This document shows, piece by piece, positions 11,399 to 22,503 of a stretch of DNA of 64,000 nt. Source of the DNA: Ascochyta rabiei (lineage: Eukaryota > Ascomycota > Dothideomycetes > Pleosporales > Didymellaceae); NCBI RefSeq assembly GCF_004011695.2, contig NC_082405.1, forward strand, positions 2,665,001-2,729,000, in the 5' to 3' direction. Under the pieces are notes generated by a model. The model had not been told where the DNA came from. It saw nothing but the letters and a program-made list of their open reading frames with translations, and did not search any database. The stretch's first letter is position 1, and each line of letters starts with the position of its first letter. The translations under genes were made by a program, and so were the position numbers.

Positions 11399-11403
11399 AT
11401 TAT
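11399..11403. repeat. Target-site duplication ATTAT of Gypsy element 1 (right)
   Basis: Matches 4109-4113. LINE sequence resumes at 11404. Confidence 0.85.
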
Positions 11404-14400
11404 ATCTATATCCTAGTTTTAGTTAGTAGTAGGCACTTACTATCTCTTATTTAGTATTTTTAGGTAGTTTTATCCTGTTTATTAGTCCTAGCTAGTATTT
11501 TACTGTGTAGGTGTCTGTTTTCCTTAGGATTACTTTAGCTTTATAGGTAACTAGTTTATAAACCTATTTGTCTTTTATAATAGCTTTTACTTAAATTCTA
11601 GTTATAGCAATGCTTGTAGCGTTAGAGGTAGGCCTCTTTTTTATTGCTTCTTTTGCTAGAAGGTCTGCTTTTTTGTTTCCTGTAATGTCTTAGTAGCTAG
11701 GGGTTCATTTAAGGCTTATTATAGCTCCTTTATCTTTAATAGTTTTAGCTGCCTTTATACAGCGTATTTGCTAGGCTTATCTAGGCTTATTTAAAGGAGT
11801 TTTTAGTCTTAGGATAGCTACCTGGTTATCTGTAAAGACTTAGACGTTCTGTCCTGTAGTAGCTATAGTAGCTGCAATTTTAAAGCCTCTTATTATTCTT
11901 TCTAGTTCTCTATTATATACAATTTAGTCTTTACTAATATTATAGTTTATAGTGTAGATTTCCTTTAGCTCTTAGTTGTAGTCTAGGACTGTAATTCCTA
12001 CTTCTATCTCTAGGCCTCCCTCTATAGAGGAAGCGTCTGTGTAGATAGCTAGTAAATTACTTCCTACTTTTTATAGCATCTGTGTTTTATATGCTTTTGC
12101 TTCTTCTTCTTTTAGTAGTTTTAAGATTTCTGTTTAGTATGCAATAGTCTTATTCTAGAGGCAGAAGTAGAAGTCTTTTAGTTTCTCTTCTCTTATACTA
12201 GGTATAGCTTTTTCTATAGACTGTATAATTTGCATAAGCTGTATAGGAGGTCCTATTCTTAGCCTAGTATAGTTAACCTCTCTTTACTCTGTGCTAGAGT
12301 CTAGGTCTGTGTTTTGTAGGGTGGATTTTAGCTATGTTGTAGTAGTGTAGATAGGGTAGTTCTTTAGGAGCTTCCTAGCTCTAAAGGCGTACTCTCTTAT
12401 TGCAGTGTTTAGCCTTATTGTAGGGGGGGCTAGTGCTGCCTCTACCTCTTAGGGAATTATAGGTAAGGTTTAGAAGGTGCCTAAGATTTTCCTAAGTGCT
12501 AGGTTCTGTAGTCCTTGTAGTTGTTTTGCTATCCTAGCTTGTTACTTCTAGAAGACTTAGCATCTATAGTCTGCTATGCTAGTAACATAGGCTAGGTATA
12601 TTTAGCAGAGAGCAGTAGGTATAAGGCCTTTACTGCTGTTTGCTAGTCTACATATTCTGTAGAAGGTGTTTCTTACTTAGCTAATCCTTATAGCAGCATG
12701 CTCCTTAAAGGAGAGCCTGTTGTTAAAGTAGATTCCTAGCTATTTAACAGTCTTTTTTAGTGTTATAGTAGACCTGTCTAGCAGGGTAAGAGTGTAGTTT
12801 TCTGCTTTTTAGCTTAAAGTAAAGTAGATAAGTTTAGTTTTTAGTGTATTAAACTGTATTGTATAGCTAGATCCTTTTATAAATAGGCTAGCTATATCTC
12901 TTTCTAGTAGGCAGATGTTTTTCTTTAGGCTGGTAGATAATACTGTAATAGCTAGGTTGTCTAGGTAGGACAGTAAGTAGTTTATAATTAACTAGAATAG
13001 GGGTCTAATATATATTAGGAACAGGATAGGTAAGATAGGGCTTCCTTATAGGATTCTAGCGTTTATATTGCTAAATTCTTCTATTTCTCTATTAAAGGAC
13101 AGTTATAGTTAGCGTTTAGAGAGAAAGGATTAGATCTAGGCTATTAGGCTGCAGGGTAGCTTTAGTTGTTGTAGGATAGTAAGTAGTTAGCCTAGTAAGA
13201 CATAGTTAAAGGCTCCTTTAATGTCTAGGAACACTGTAGTTGTTGTATGCTTTAGTTTCCTTTATTCTTACACTTAGTTTAGTAGTAGTATAGAGGCGTC
13301 TATAGCTAATTTTTGTACTCTTCTACCTAGTTATAAAGGGTGTAGTAGGGTAGTTGTTTTAGCTAGTATGCTAAGCTGTTTAGCAACTAGTCTTTCTATA
13401 ACTTTGCCTAGGTAGGTAAGGAGAGTAATTACCCTATAGGCTTTAGGGGCTGCATAGTCTAGTTTGTTTAGCTTTTTTAGAATAACTCCTGTTACTCTTT
13501 TCTAGATTTAGGGGTAGTATCTATAGTTAAATAGTGTAGAGAATATATAGAAAAATATGTCTGTTTCTACTTTATATACTGTAGTAATAATCTCCTAGTT
13601 TATTATATCTAGTTCTAGGGAGCTACTTTAGATTTGTAAGGAGCAGGCGTGTTCTAGCTCTTCTTTAGTAAGGGGTAGCTATTTCTAGCTACCTTCTTAG
13701 TAGGTCCTCTACTCTATAGGCTGAGAGGAAGGTAGTCTAGGGAAGAGAGTGTCTCTTAGTGCTAAGCACTTGCCTTAAAAGGAGTTCTCTATTCCCCTAG
13801 GGCCTTATATAGCAGGTATGCTTTAGTTACCTACAGTTCTAGTATAAGATAATGCCTTAAAGATTAATTTTATATCCTCCTTTTCTAGGAATTAATTTTA
13901 GTAGTTGTGTTTTACTACTTTTATTGTTTATAGGTAGTTATTTCTAGTAATTAGGTAGTCCCTTTTCTATATATGTGTGGTTGTAGAGCTAGTAGCTAGT
14001 TCTCTCTATAGGAGGCGTTGTTTACTAAGCATGTTTATCCTTAGTAGTTTTAGGTTTAGGTTCTACTAAGGTTTACTTCTTGCACTAGTAGAGCTTTATA
14101 GGATTACAGTCTTAGCTGCGTTTATTATTACTGTAGTAAGCTCCTTTCCTATTGCTTTAAGCTACTTTTCTAGCTCTCTGTCCTCTCCTTAGATAAGGAG
14201 TAGAGAGGTGCTAGTAGAGTGTTTAGGGCTTAAAGTATTTAGGGCAGCGCTTTTTCCTAATTCCTTTGCTAGCTCCTTCTAAAATAGGTCCTAGTCTGCC
14301 TTCTTAGTGTGAAACTAGGGGGTAGGGTTGTTTAGGAGCTGTATTCTAGGTATAGTAATTATAAACAGGATACCTAGGTAGTCTAAGCCTATACCTGCTA

Positions 14401-15357
14401 GGGTTTGCTAGTCTTCTATCTAGTTTGTAAGCCTGTGTGTGGCAAAGGTAAGGTCTAGAACACTTTCCCTGCTTATGTTTAGCCTGTAGAAGGTGCCTAT
14501 ACTAGAAGTGTTTAGTAGCTCTAGGTTTTACTTCTTATCTAGGTAATAAAGCTACTAGCCTTTAGTGTTATAGTAGTTATAGTAGAGTCCTACTAAAGGT
14601 AGTAGGTGTTAAAGTCCCCTAGCAGGATTAAGTTAGGCAGAGTTTAGCTATTTAGAAGCTTTCTTTCTACTGTTGTTGTTTCTTATGCGTTTGTTTAGTT
14701 GTAGATATTATAGATTGTAAAGTTTAACCTAGACTCCTAGGCTGTAATAGCTAGAAAGTCTAGGTTAGGGTTTAAATCTGCTGTTAGGGTAATTTGTACT
14801 AGTGTTAAACGTAGGACATAGGCTAGAACGCGTAGCCTTATGCTATAGTCCTGTAGTAGAGGTAGGATTTATGTAAAGGAGGGGTGGTTTATAGAGCATG
14901 TGTCTAAGTAGTCTAAAGGTTATTATTAAGTAGGGGTAAGCTATAGTTCTTATACTAAGATAAGGTCTATAGTAAGTTCTACTGTAAGTTATAAAGCGCT
15001 CTCTATAGCTTATACACTCTTATTTAGATTTACTTATAGAATCCTTAGGTTGTCTAGTATTCTAGATGTGTTTATGCGTTTATTATAGCCTTATAGACTG
15101 TATATTAAATACTATCTGCTATATATACTTCTTTATAGTTTATACACTTAGGTATAGTATATACGCAGGCTTTACTAGTAGTGCTATATATGTTATATTT
15201 GTTTAGTATTATAGGGTGTTTGTCTGCGCATATCTTATATATAGTGCTATTAAGGCACCTATTCTTTATATGTCTAAATTACTAACACTTTTAGCATTGT
15301 GTAGTAGGAGGTATAGTAATAAACTTCTTTACTCTTATACTAGCTTCTAGAAGGTAT
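11404..15357 (-). pseudogene. LINE middle part: end of ORF1, endonuclease, RT, RNase H (degraded)
   Basis: Read on the minus strand from 15357. Knuckle-like traces (HIKNRCLNSTI, then KICADKH) lie near 15310-15190. An exonuclease-endonuclease-phosphatase block (NLILLGDFNTY) lies near 14635-14603. A reverse-transcriptase block (SYLDNLAITVLS) lies near 12975-12940. RNase H traces are AIYTDASS near 12040 and VFTDNQVAI near 11840. The order endonuclease-RT-RNase H is that of Tad/I-type LINEs. Every frame carries many TAG/TAA stops. Confidence 0.75.
15353..15357. repeat. Target-site duplication GGTAT of Gypsy element 2 (left)
   Basis: GGTAT precedes the element end at 15358 and recurs at 22499-22503, directly after the LTR-end fragment. 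Confidence 0.85.
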
Positions 15358-15462
15358 TGTCACGGGTGTTCTCCCTACAACAGGGGATACCTCGGACAGA
15401 CCCCGGGCCAAGCCCGGGGTCTGTCCGAGGTATCCCCTGTTGTAGGGAGAACACCCGTGACA
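15358..15462. repeat. 105-bp perfect palindrome made of two inverted LTR starts
   Basis: Two 50-bp arms, identical and inverted, flank a 5-nt centre (ccaag). Each arm is the first 50 bp of the element's LTR (TGTCACGGGTGTTCTCCC...). The right arm is the true start of the 3' LTR, because the purine tract adjoins it. The left arm is an inverted copy that ends at the GGTAT duplication. The centre falls in the LTR's own small CCGGG/CCCGG hairpin. Confidence 0.9.
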
Positions 15463-16748
15463 ATAGCCCCCCCTTCTGAAGGTTCGTCCCGAACCGTTTT
15501 GGGGAATCCCCAGCGCCATCATTGAGCTCCAGAAAAACCTCCTGTGGAGGGAAAAACTTAGGCAGGAGAAATGTGGTGTGGCCTGGGGTGACTATCCAGC
15601 ATCAAGTGAGGCCGGGTAGCTGTTTCAAGAGCAATCCCACAGATGCCAGCTACACCGTCGTCACGACGCTTCCTCGGTGCCCTACCGGGGCGGCACCGCT
15701 GTGTTGCCGGGCGACCGGGTTTTCCTGCATTAAGTGAGGCCGGGTAGCTGTTAAGAGCAATCCTATAGACGCCAGCTACGCCGTCGTCGCGACGCTTCCT
15801 TGTTTGCCGGAGTCTCAACCCAGGTCAAGTCCGCAATTGTCAGCTCCATGGCTTGATGGGTGAGCAGTGGCTCGAACCCGACGTCACAAAGGTCAACGCC
15901 GAAGCGTTCCTTGGCTCTGAAACCCGTGGGGAGCGTGACTGTTGGACGTCACAAAGGTCAACGCCGAAGCGTCCCTTAGCTCTGAAACCCGTGGGGAGCG
16001 TGACTGTCGTTCGTCAGACGTGTAGGGGCTATCCGCTCCCTGCGTCTCGCGAGTGGCGACCGGCACTGGGCCGGGGTCTGCCCTGCGTGTGGACGTTTTT
16101 GTTTATACTCTCCGCGACCCCCTAGGTGGTCGGGTGCCTTGTGCCAGGGATCGAAATCCCTGGGGCCTGAGTGGTGAGTGAGTGAGTGAGTGAGTCCCCA
16201 ACCGGTGACGTCCGCGAGAGGATCGCCAGCGGCTCCTGCAGCCTGTTCCTGCGCGAACTGGTCTGCGGGATTCGCTCATTCACGGGGGATCTCCTCCGCA
16301 TGCCGGCCTGTGACAGTGAGCTGTCAGCCTTGCCATGCCTGACGCCTTGCCTGAACTCTCGCGCAGCGTGGTCCGGCTCCAGCGTGTTTGTGTTTGCAAC
16401 GTGAATCTCGGGTGAGATTATTGGACAATATCCAATTGTCGGTGGAAGTGTTGCCTAGGTGCAGGCAAACTATTGTTTGTTTGCGCGTGAATTGCGCCCA
16501 GGTGAGAGAGCGGTCAGAGGTCGGGTCGTTGCCGGGTGCCTGCTGCCTAGTGTGGTAGTAGTCGTGAAGACTCTCCACTTCTATAGTGACTTTTGATGAA
16601 CCTTGCAATTGATCTTCTCTTCTAACTTGAACGTGCCATTCTTGCCAGTGATGTATCGGATAGACGCCGGGCCTCCTTCGGCCACCAGCTGCACTTATTC
16701 TGGGAGCGTCCATCCTCACTTCTCGGCTGGGTTGGAAGGATATCCTTT
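15463..16748 (-). other. 3' untranslated region of Gypsy element 2 with internal duplications
   Basis: A 1.29-kb segment between the pol stop and the 3' LTR with no convincing protein. It contains two imperfect direct duplications: about 75 bp at 15599-15674 and 15727-15800, and a 65-bp tandem pair at 15881-15945 and 15946-16010. There is also a short GAGT repeat near 16171-16194. Several open frames of 60-130 codons lack recognisable features. Confidence 0.6.
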
Positions 16749-19700
16749 TTAGGAGGCGGACTTCTTAGGACGTCCTCTCTTACGCTTTGGTAGCGTTGGT
16801 TCCCCGGGCACTGCCCGGTCACCCGCCGATGGATCACCCGCGCGAACGCTTTGGTGATAATCCTGAAGGATCTCATCGCAGTGGTCGAGATGGTCAAGTG
16901 GTTCCCAGGTTGCCTCTTCGTTGGGCCAACCCAGCCACTTGACTCTGTACTCCCTTCCTTGGGCTACAGTGTCTCGGTGTGACAGTATACCTTCGACCTC
17001 ATACCTGTCGCCAGGCAGAATGTCTTCCGGTATACTGATAGGACCTGGCTGAAACCCGCTGTTCTCCAGGGGTTCCCTCCAGCGCTCAAGTAATGATACA
17101 TTGAACACCGGGTGCACTCTGTCCATCGATGGGGGGAGCTTCAGCCTGTACGCCAGCTTTCCTATCTTCCTGAGTACCACGAATGGTCCAAGGTAGCGAG
17201 CGTCAAACTTCTTTGAAGGACGGCTCGTCATCAGGTTCTTGGCCCGCAGGAGGACTGAGTCCCCCTCGGCGAAGTGTTGTTCTGACCTCTTCGTATTGTA
17301 CCACCGGGCGTTGCCCTTTTGTGTGTACTCTAAGGCCTCTTTTGCTGTTCTCCACATGTCGTGCCAGCGCTCTAAGCGTCCGGCGACCTGCCTACGCAGC
17401 TCCGGCGTGGTTCCGTCTTTGTCCCAGACAGCTGGGGGCTTTCGGAGCCAGTGCTCATCGGGCATCCCGTCAAATCCCTTAGGGTCAGTGCCAAAGGCGA
17501 CCTTGATGGGAGATTCTCCATGTGCGGAGTGAGCTTTGGAGTTGTAGGCGTACTCGGCATATGGCAGGAGGTCTACCTAGTTATCCTGTTGGTAGTTCAT
17601 GTATATGCGTAAGTACGTCTCCAACTCCTGATTCTGACGCTCCGTTTGCCCGTCCGTCTGGGGATGGAACGCCGTACTGAGCCGGTGGTCAATCGTCAGG
17701 TGGTAGCAAATATCAGACCAAAATTGGCTGGTGAACACTGAACCTCGATCTGACAGCAGCGTATCTGGTGGTCCTTGCTTCGAGAAGCTCTGTTCCATCA
17801 ACAGTTCGGCCAGGCGCTGGGCAGTGATCGTCTTGGTACAGGGTAGGTACCGGACGTACTTACTAAACCGGTCCACAAGGACCAGTATAGCGTCGTACTC
17901 GTTCCCCTTAGCGTCCATTGACTTCGGTAGGTCTGTCACAAAGTCAAGGGAGAAGTGCCGCCAGGCAGTATCAGGGACTGGAAGTGGTGTGAGTAAGCCC
18001 CACGGCTTGTGCCTCCTGATTTTGTGGAGTTGGCACGCGGGACACCTTCGGATGTAGTGATGTACGTCCTTCATCAGCCCTGGCCAATGGTACTTCTTCT
18101 TAAGTACTTCGGCGGTCTTATCTACGCCGTAGTGACCTCCCATAGGGTCATCGTGATTCCTTGATAGGATAGTGTGGCGCAGAGTAATATCATCGGGAAT
18201 CCAAACTTTCCCACTCCTGCGTAAGGTCCCACTGGGGTCAACCTCCCAGTGGTGTTGTGCCTTCTTCGCTCCGCCATCCGTCCCGGTCGTCAGCGACAGC
18301 TTTCCGGGGTATAGTACGTCCCGTTGCTGGACCTGCTTGACGAAATCCGCTAGGATTGCTGGTGTATCCAGGGCAAAAGCGGAATCTCCTTGCGCGGCTT
18401 CGTTCGCAAGGTTTGTAGGGGCACCGACTCTGCCGTCTAGGCTACGAAGGAGAGCTTCTGCGACGTCAAAGTTCGGTCCCCTGGCTTCGGTAACGGGCCG
18501 ATCCTGACTTTGGTCAATGGATGGAGGATCGGGATCCGTGGGAGACGAATCTCTATGGCCGACCTGATGCCGGTGGAATTCCTCAGGGACGACTTCGGGT
18601 GGTTGCCGGACCCCTGCTGGGTCTGCCACGGGCACGTCAAGCCCAGATGTTGCCTGTGCATCGTGTTGAGCCCTGGACTCGCGAATTGTCCAGATCCGAA
18701 GCTTCTGTTGTAAGGTGGGTAGCATGGCGTCCCGCAGGGCCTGCTGTTCTCCAACCTTGAGACCTTGTGCGTAATCTGGACGCCTCGATGGGCCGTCCGC
18801 CGCGTTTTCAGGTCCCGGCTTGTATTCGACTTCAAAGTCGAATCTTGCCAGCTCCTCCGCCCATTGGGCTTGTTTAGGAGAGAGCTCCTTCGTTGTCATA
18901 AAGTACCTCAGGTTGTTGTGATCTGAGAGTACTCTGATCGTCGCCGGGGCGTGTTCGAGATAGTGTCTCCATTGCCTAAAGGCTTCGACGATCGCGGACA
19001 GTTCTTTATCGTGGGTGTGCCATCTGATGGATGGGCCCGTGAACTTCCGGCTCCAATACGCCACAGGCTTCCAGTGAAGCTCTGTGGCCAGGTCGGACGT
19101 TTGGGGTTGCAACAGGATGGCTGCCATGGCGAAATCTGACGCGTCGGTAAGGACGATGATAGGCTTGTTCGGGTCAAAGTGCTGAAGCACTGGGGCCCCT
19201 GTGAACTTCTCCCTGATCGTGAGGAACGCCGTGCGAGCTTCCTCTGGCCAGTGCCATGGTTTATACCATTTTGTTGGTCCCTTCCAACTCTTCTTCGGTT
19301 TCGCCCCCCCCTCTTCTTGACCGGGGACCCCCCGGTCCTCCTCCGGGCGCTGGGCGGCCGTCATATGGTCGATGAGCGGCCGGACAATTCCTGAATAGTT
19401 GAATATAAATCGCCGATAAAAGTTGGCGAAGCCCAAGAACACTTGAATATCCTTATAACTGGATGGTTCGGGCCATTCGGTGATGGTACGGACCCTCTCA
19501 GGGTCCATTACCACACCGTCTGGGGTGATGACGAATCCCAGAAACTCCACTGATTTACTGGAGAAGACGCATTTGCTTGCCTTCGCGAACATCCCCCACT
19601 CAACCAGACGATCTAGGACCTCCTCGACGTGCTTGTCGTGGTCCTCCTCGTTCTGGGAATAGATAAGGATGTTGTCCAGGTACACCACGCAGATCCTATC

Positions 19701-21008
19701 CAGTAAGCCTCCCAGGGCTCGGTGGATATAGGATTGGAACGTGGCTGGTGCGTTAGCCAGCCCGAACGGCATGACCAGGTATTCGAAATGACCGTATCGC
19801 GTCTTGAACGCGGTCTTCCACTCATCGCCCTCCTTGATCCGGAGCCTGTGATAGGCGTCACGTAGATCCAGCTTAGTGAAGACCTTCGCTTTCGACAGTC
19901 GATCCATCATTTCGCTCACCAGTGGGATAGGATACCGGTTCTTGATGGTTATCTTGTTCAATCCCCGGTAATCGACGCACAGTCTCATAGTACCATCAGG
20001 TTTGGGGACGAACAGGATGGGGGCTCCCGCCGGCGACTTGCTTGGGCGGATCCAGCCCTTCTCCTGTGCCGCCTCGAGGTATTCCCGGAGTATATCCAGC
20101 TCTCGGCGGGACAGGTTATAGATCGGGAGGTTGGGAACCTTGGCACCAGCCTCGATATCTATGGAGTGATCATACTCCCGGTGTGGTGCCAACACACTCG
20201 TCTGCCGTTTGCTGAAGGCAAACCACTTGTGATGGAGGTGCTCTGGCACATACTTGAGCTCCTCCATATCTGGGGCGTCATCTTCTGGGATGGGGCCGCC
20301 GTCGATTCCCACTGCCATGATCCTTGACCATTCGGCGAGGGGCGCGTCCGGCGTCTGTCCGGCGTCCGTCCGATGGACGTCCGCTGGACCACCCATGCCC
20401 AGACTCTCGGGCTGTAGCAGGTATGGCTGCTCGCCTGGCTCCAGATCACTGAACAATTGTTCGGCGGTCACCAGCTGGACTCTCTCGACGTCGTCAGTGA
20501 ACCACTCGTAGGTTCCTGTGGAGAAACGGATACATGGGTCTGCCTCGGCCAGCCATGGATACCCCAATACTAGGTCGTACCCGACGAATGGTGTGGACCA
20601 GAATTTGGTTGGCCCAACCGTTTTGGGTGTTCCCTTGCTGTCGTGGCAGACCATCGTCAACTGGTACTGCTCAATCAACGACAGCTTTGTATCGTCTAGG
20701 ACCACCGCGTTCGGTCGCTGGTCAGTCCCCGCCGGGTTGAGTCCTAGGTCTATGGCTACCTGTGCGGCGATGAGGTTCAGTTCCGAGCCTGAGTCGTACA
20801 GGGCCCGGAGAGTTTTAGGGTTGCCCTCGGAGTCAATCAGCTGGACAGTGACCGCTATGCGGGTCTGCTTCCCTTTGGTTTCCGGCCCCAGTCGTAGGTG
20901 GGAAAGGTTGGCGACTAGGGCTTCCCATTTCCCTGGTTGCTTCCACTGGACTGTTGGTTGCCACCTCCGCGGCCTCTCTAATGGCCCCGTTGCTGATGAT
21001 AACCACCC
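16749..21008 (-). pseudogene. pol: pol of Gypsy element 2 (protease-RT-RNase H-integrase-chromodomain), one stop
   Basis: The pol frame opens at about 21008 and overlaps the end of gag by about 31 nt in the -1 frame. Domains in order are: retropepsin (ALYDSGSELNLI, near 20800); reverse transcriptase (KLDLRDAYHRLRI, VMPFGLANAPATFQ, VVYLDNILIYS near 19680); RNase H (VLTDASDFAMA, DKELSAIVEAF, LSDHNNL, AADGPSRR); integrase with the HHCC finger (CPACQLHK) and D-D-E blocks (SLDFVTDL, LLSDRGSVFT, and the Glu in GQTERQNQELE). A chromodomain (YRVKWLGWPNEEATWEPL) and a basic tail (KRKRGRPKK) complete it. An in-frame TAG at 17577-17579 in integrase stands where the family has Trp. The change is CpA to TpA on the plus strand, as in RIP. 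The RT catalytic box is YLDN rather than YLDD. Confidence 0.9.
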
Positions 21009-22207
21009 CTATTGGATTGTTGGTGGTAATTGCCCCTATGGGACCCCTTGCCGCCTGACGAATTAGCGTTATTGGTTGCTGGCCGGGAGTCTCCCGGCTG
21101 CTTTCCGGCGTCGCTCCCGGAGGGGGTCGAGGCCCGGCTGTGGTGCCTTTTAAATCCTCCCCTATTAGGAGAAGAGTAAGGTCTTTTGTTTCGACCGCTG
21201 CCTTCAGCCCGGAGGCTTAAGTTTAAGGGGACTGTTGCGGTCTCTGCGTTACGGAGGGCCCGTTCAAACTCTATCCACTCAGTAATGTGTTCCAGGCTGC
21301 CATTGCGCTGGATCTCACGTTGGAGTTCGTGGGGAGTAAGGCTCCATACAAACGCTATCTTGAACTTATGGTCATCTGTGCCGTCGTCAAACTTAGCGAA
21401 GTTGCGGGGCAGTAGAGACTCCCGCTTGTTCAACTTCATTAGGAAGGTGTTGACGGAATTGTCGGCCTTCCACTTATAGTTAAAGTACTTATCGTAGTTC
21501 TTGTACTGAGTGAAGACTGGGTCTTGTACAAGCTGCTCCTCCTCTGCGCGGAGGTCGGCCCAGGTTCGGATTGATCCCTCGTTGATACGTTGTTGGATCA
21601 ATTCTCAATGGACACTATAGTGGATAGTGCCCATGATCCAATAGGTGCGGGTCACGGAGTCTTCGACTACTTGAGCGTACTGGAACGCCGTGTCTATGTC
21701 CTTAATCCACTGGTCCACCTGCTGGGTCGATGGAGGCTTGTTATCCGTCCCAAGTTTTGGCTTAGGTTGGACGTTGTTGAGGACTCGCATTATCTTGCCT
21801 GCCTCGTCGAACGCTGGGCGGTGGCTACCCGGCGTGGGTCCGACGTGCGTCCGCTGCAGGGTCTCCACTGCCCGGTTGAATTGCCGCTGCCGGATTTCGA
21901 TTTCTCGTTCGGGGGCGCCGGACAATTCTGCCTCGTTGAGTGCCTCCAGCAACAACGGGATGGAAGCCTGTAGCAACTCCATTTGTGTGACGCGTGGCGT
22001 TGGGACGTCTGGCGTCGCGATGCCTGCCGCCGTGGTGGCTGACCCGCCCCTGATGTGAGGGTTGAGCGGTGGCTCCATGGGTGCCGGCGATACCCTGGGC
22101 GCGTCGTCGCGGCGTTGCGCATCCGGCTCCTGACCGAGGTCGTCGCGAGGGGGCAACTCCTCCACGTCGCTAGTGGTTGAGCGGAGGTTGCGTCGTCCTC
22201 CAGCCAT
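20978..22207 (-). pseudogene. gag: gag of Gypsy element 2, interrupted by one in-frame stop
   Basis: ATG at 22207 (MAGGRRNLRSTTSD). The frame runs to TAG at 20978 except for one TGA at 21605-21607. Upstream it encodes a Pro/Arg-rich N-terminus and a helical region. Downstream come the capsid-like core (residues around WIEFERALRNAE) and a Gly/Asn/Arg-rich nucleocapsid-like tail (NRGGYHQQRGH). No CCHC knuckle is visible, so RNA binding would rely on the basic tail. The frame is unshifted across the TGA, so a single transition could account for it. The end overlaps pol in the -1 frame. Confidence 0.8.
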
Positions 22208-22286
22208 TGCTGATGGCTGAGTTTTTTCCCGTCTCTCTGCTGCCAATTGGCTGCCTGTTCTGAGAGGAAGTATGAAGGATTCGAAT

Positions 22287-22479
22287 TGTAAGGGCACTGT
22301 AGGCAGGCAATAGAGCAGAGCGATATGGGATGAAATAATAGGTGATATTGAGAGATAAGACGAATCCTTGATAGATGAGTCTTCAGGTGTGTGGATATTA
22401 TATACTGGTCGGTGGGTCTCCGGGCTTGGCCCGGGGTCTGTCCGAGGTATCCCCTGTTGTAGGGAGAACACCCGTGACA
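22287..22479 (-). repeat. Complete 5' LTR of Gypsy element 2
   Basis: 193 bp. On the minus strand it begins TGTCACGGGTGTTC and ends GTGCCCTTACA. It contains the same palindromic CCGGG...CCCGG centre seen at the left end. gag starts 80 bp downstream. Confidence 0.88.
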
Positions 22480-22498
22480 TGCCTACAGTGCCCTTACA
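22480..22498 (+). repeat. Last 19 bp of the LTR in inverted orientation
   Basis: TGCCTACAGTGCCCTTACA on the plus strand equals the terminal 19 bp of the LTR as it reads on the minus strand (22305-22287). It sits between the start of the complete LTR (22479) and the GGTAT duplication. Confidence 0.88.
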
Positions 22499-22503
22499 GG
22501 TAT
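22499..22503. repeat. Target-site duplication GGTAT of Gypsy element 2 (right)
   Basis: Matches 15353-15357. LINE sequence resumes at 22504. Confidence 0.85.

Larger units (their letters stand above)
15358..22498 (-). mobile_element. Ty3/Gypsy chromovirus-type element 2, young, with rearranged ends
   Basis: A 7.1-kb insertion in the LINE, flanked by GGTAT. gag and pol read on the minus strand with a complete 193-bp 5' LTR at 22287-22479. A purine tract (agaaggggggg on the minus strand) directly abuts the 3' LTR start at 15462. The outermost pieces are LTR fragments in the opposite (plus) orientation: the first ~55 bp at 15358 and the last 19 bp at 22480-22498. The internal DNA has normal GC content and long open frames, so it arrived after the RIP episode that destroyed its host, or escaped RIP. 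It has one in-frame stop in gag and one in integrase, so this copy is not autonomous as it stands. Confidence 0.9.

Noticed and set aside
16171..16194. GAGT tetranucleotide run inside Gypsy 2
   Set aside because: Only about six units. Noted as a minor simple repeat within the element, not a separate finding.
22272..22286. TTCGAATCC next to the 5' LTR of Gypsy 2, resembling a tRNA T-loop
   Set aside because: A tRNA primer-binding site should begin TGG at the LTR edge. This one does not, and a 9-base match is weak. No flanking tRNA arms were seen.
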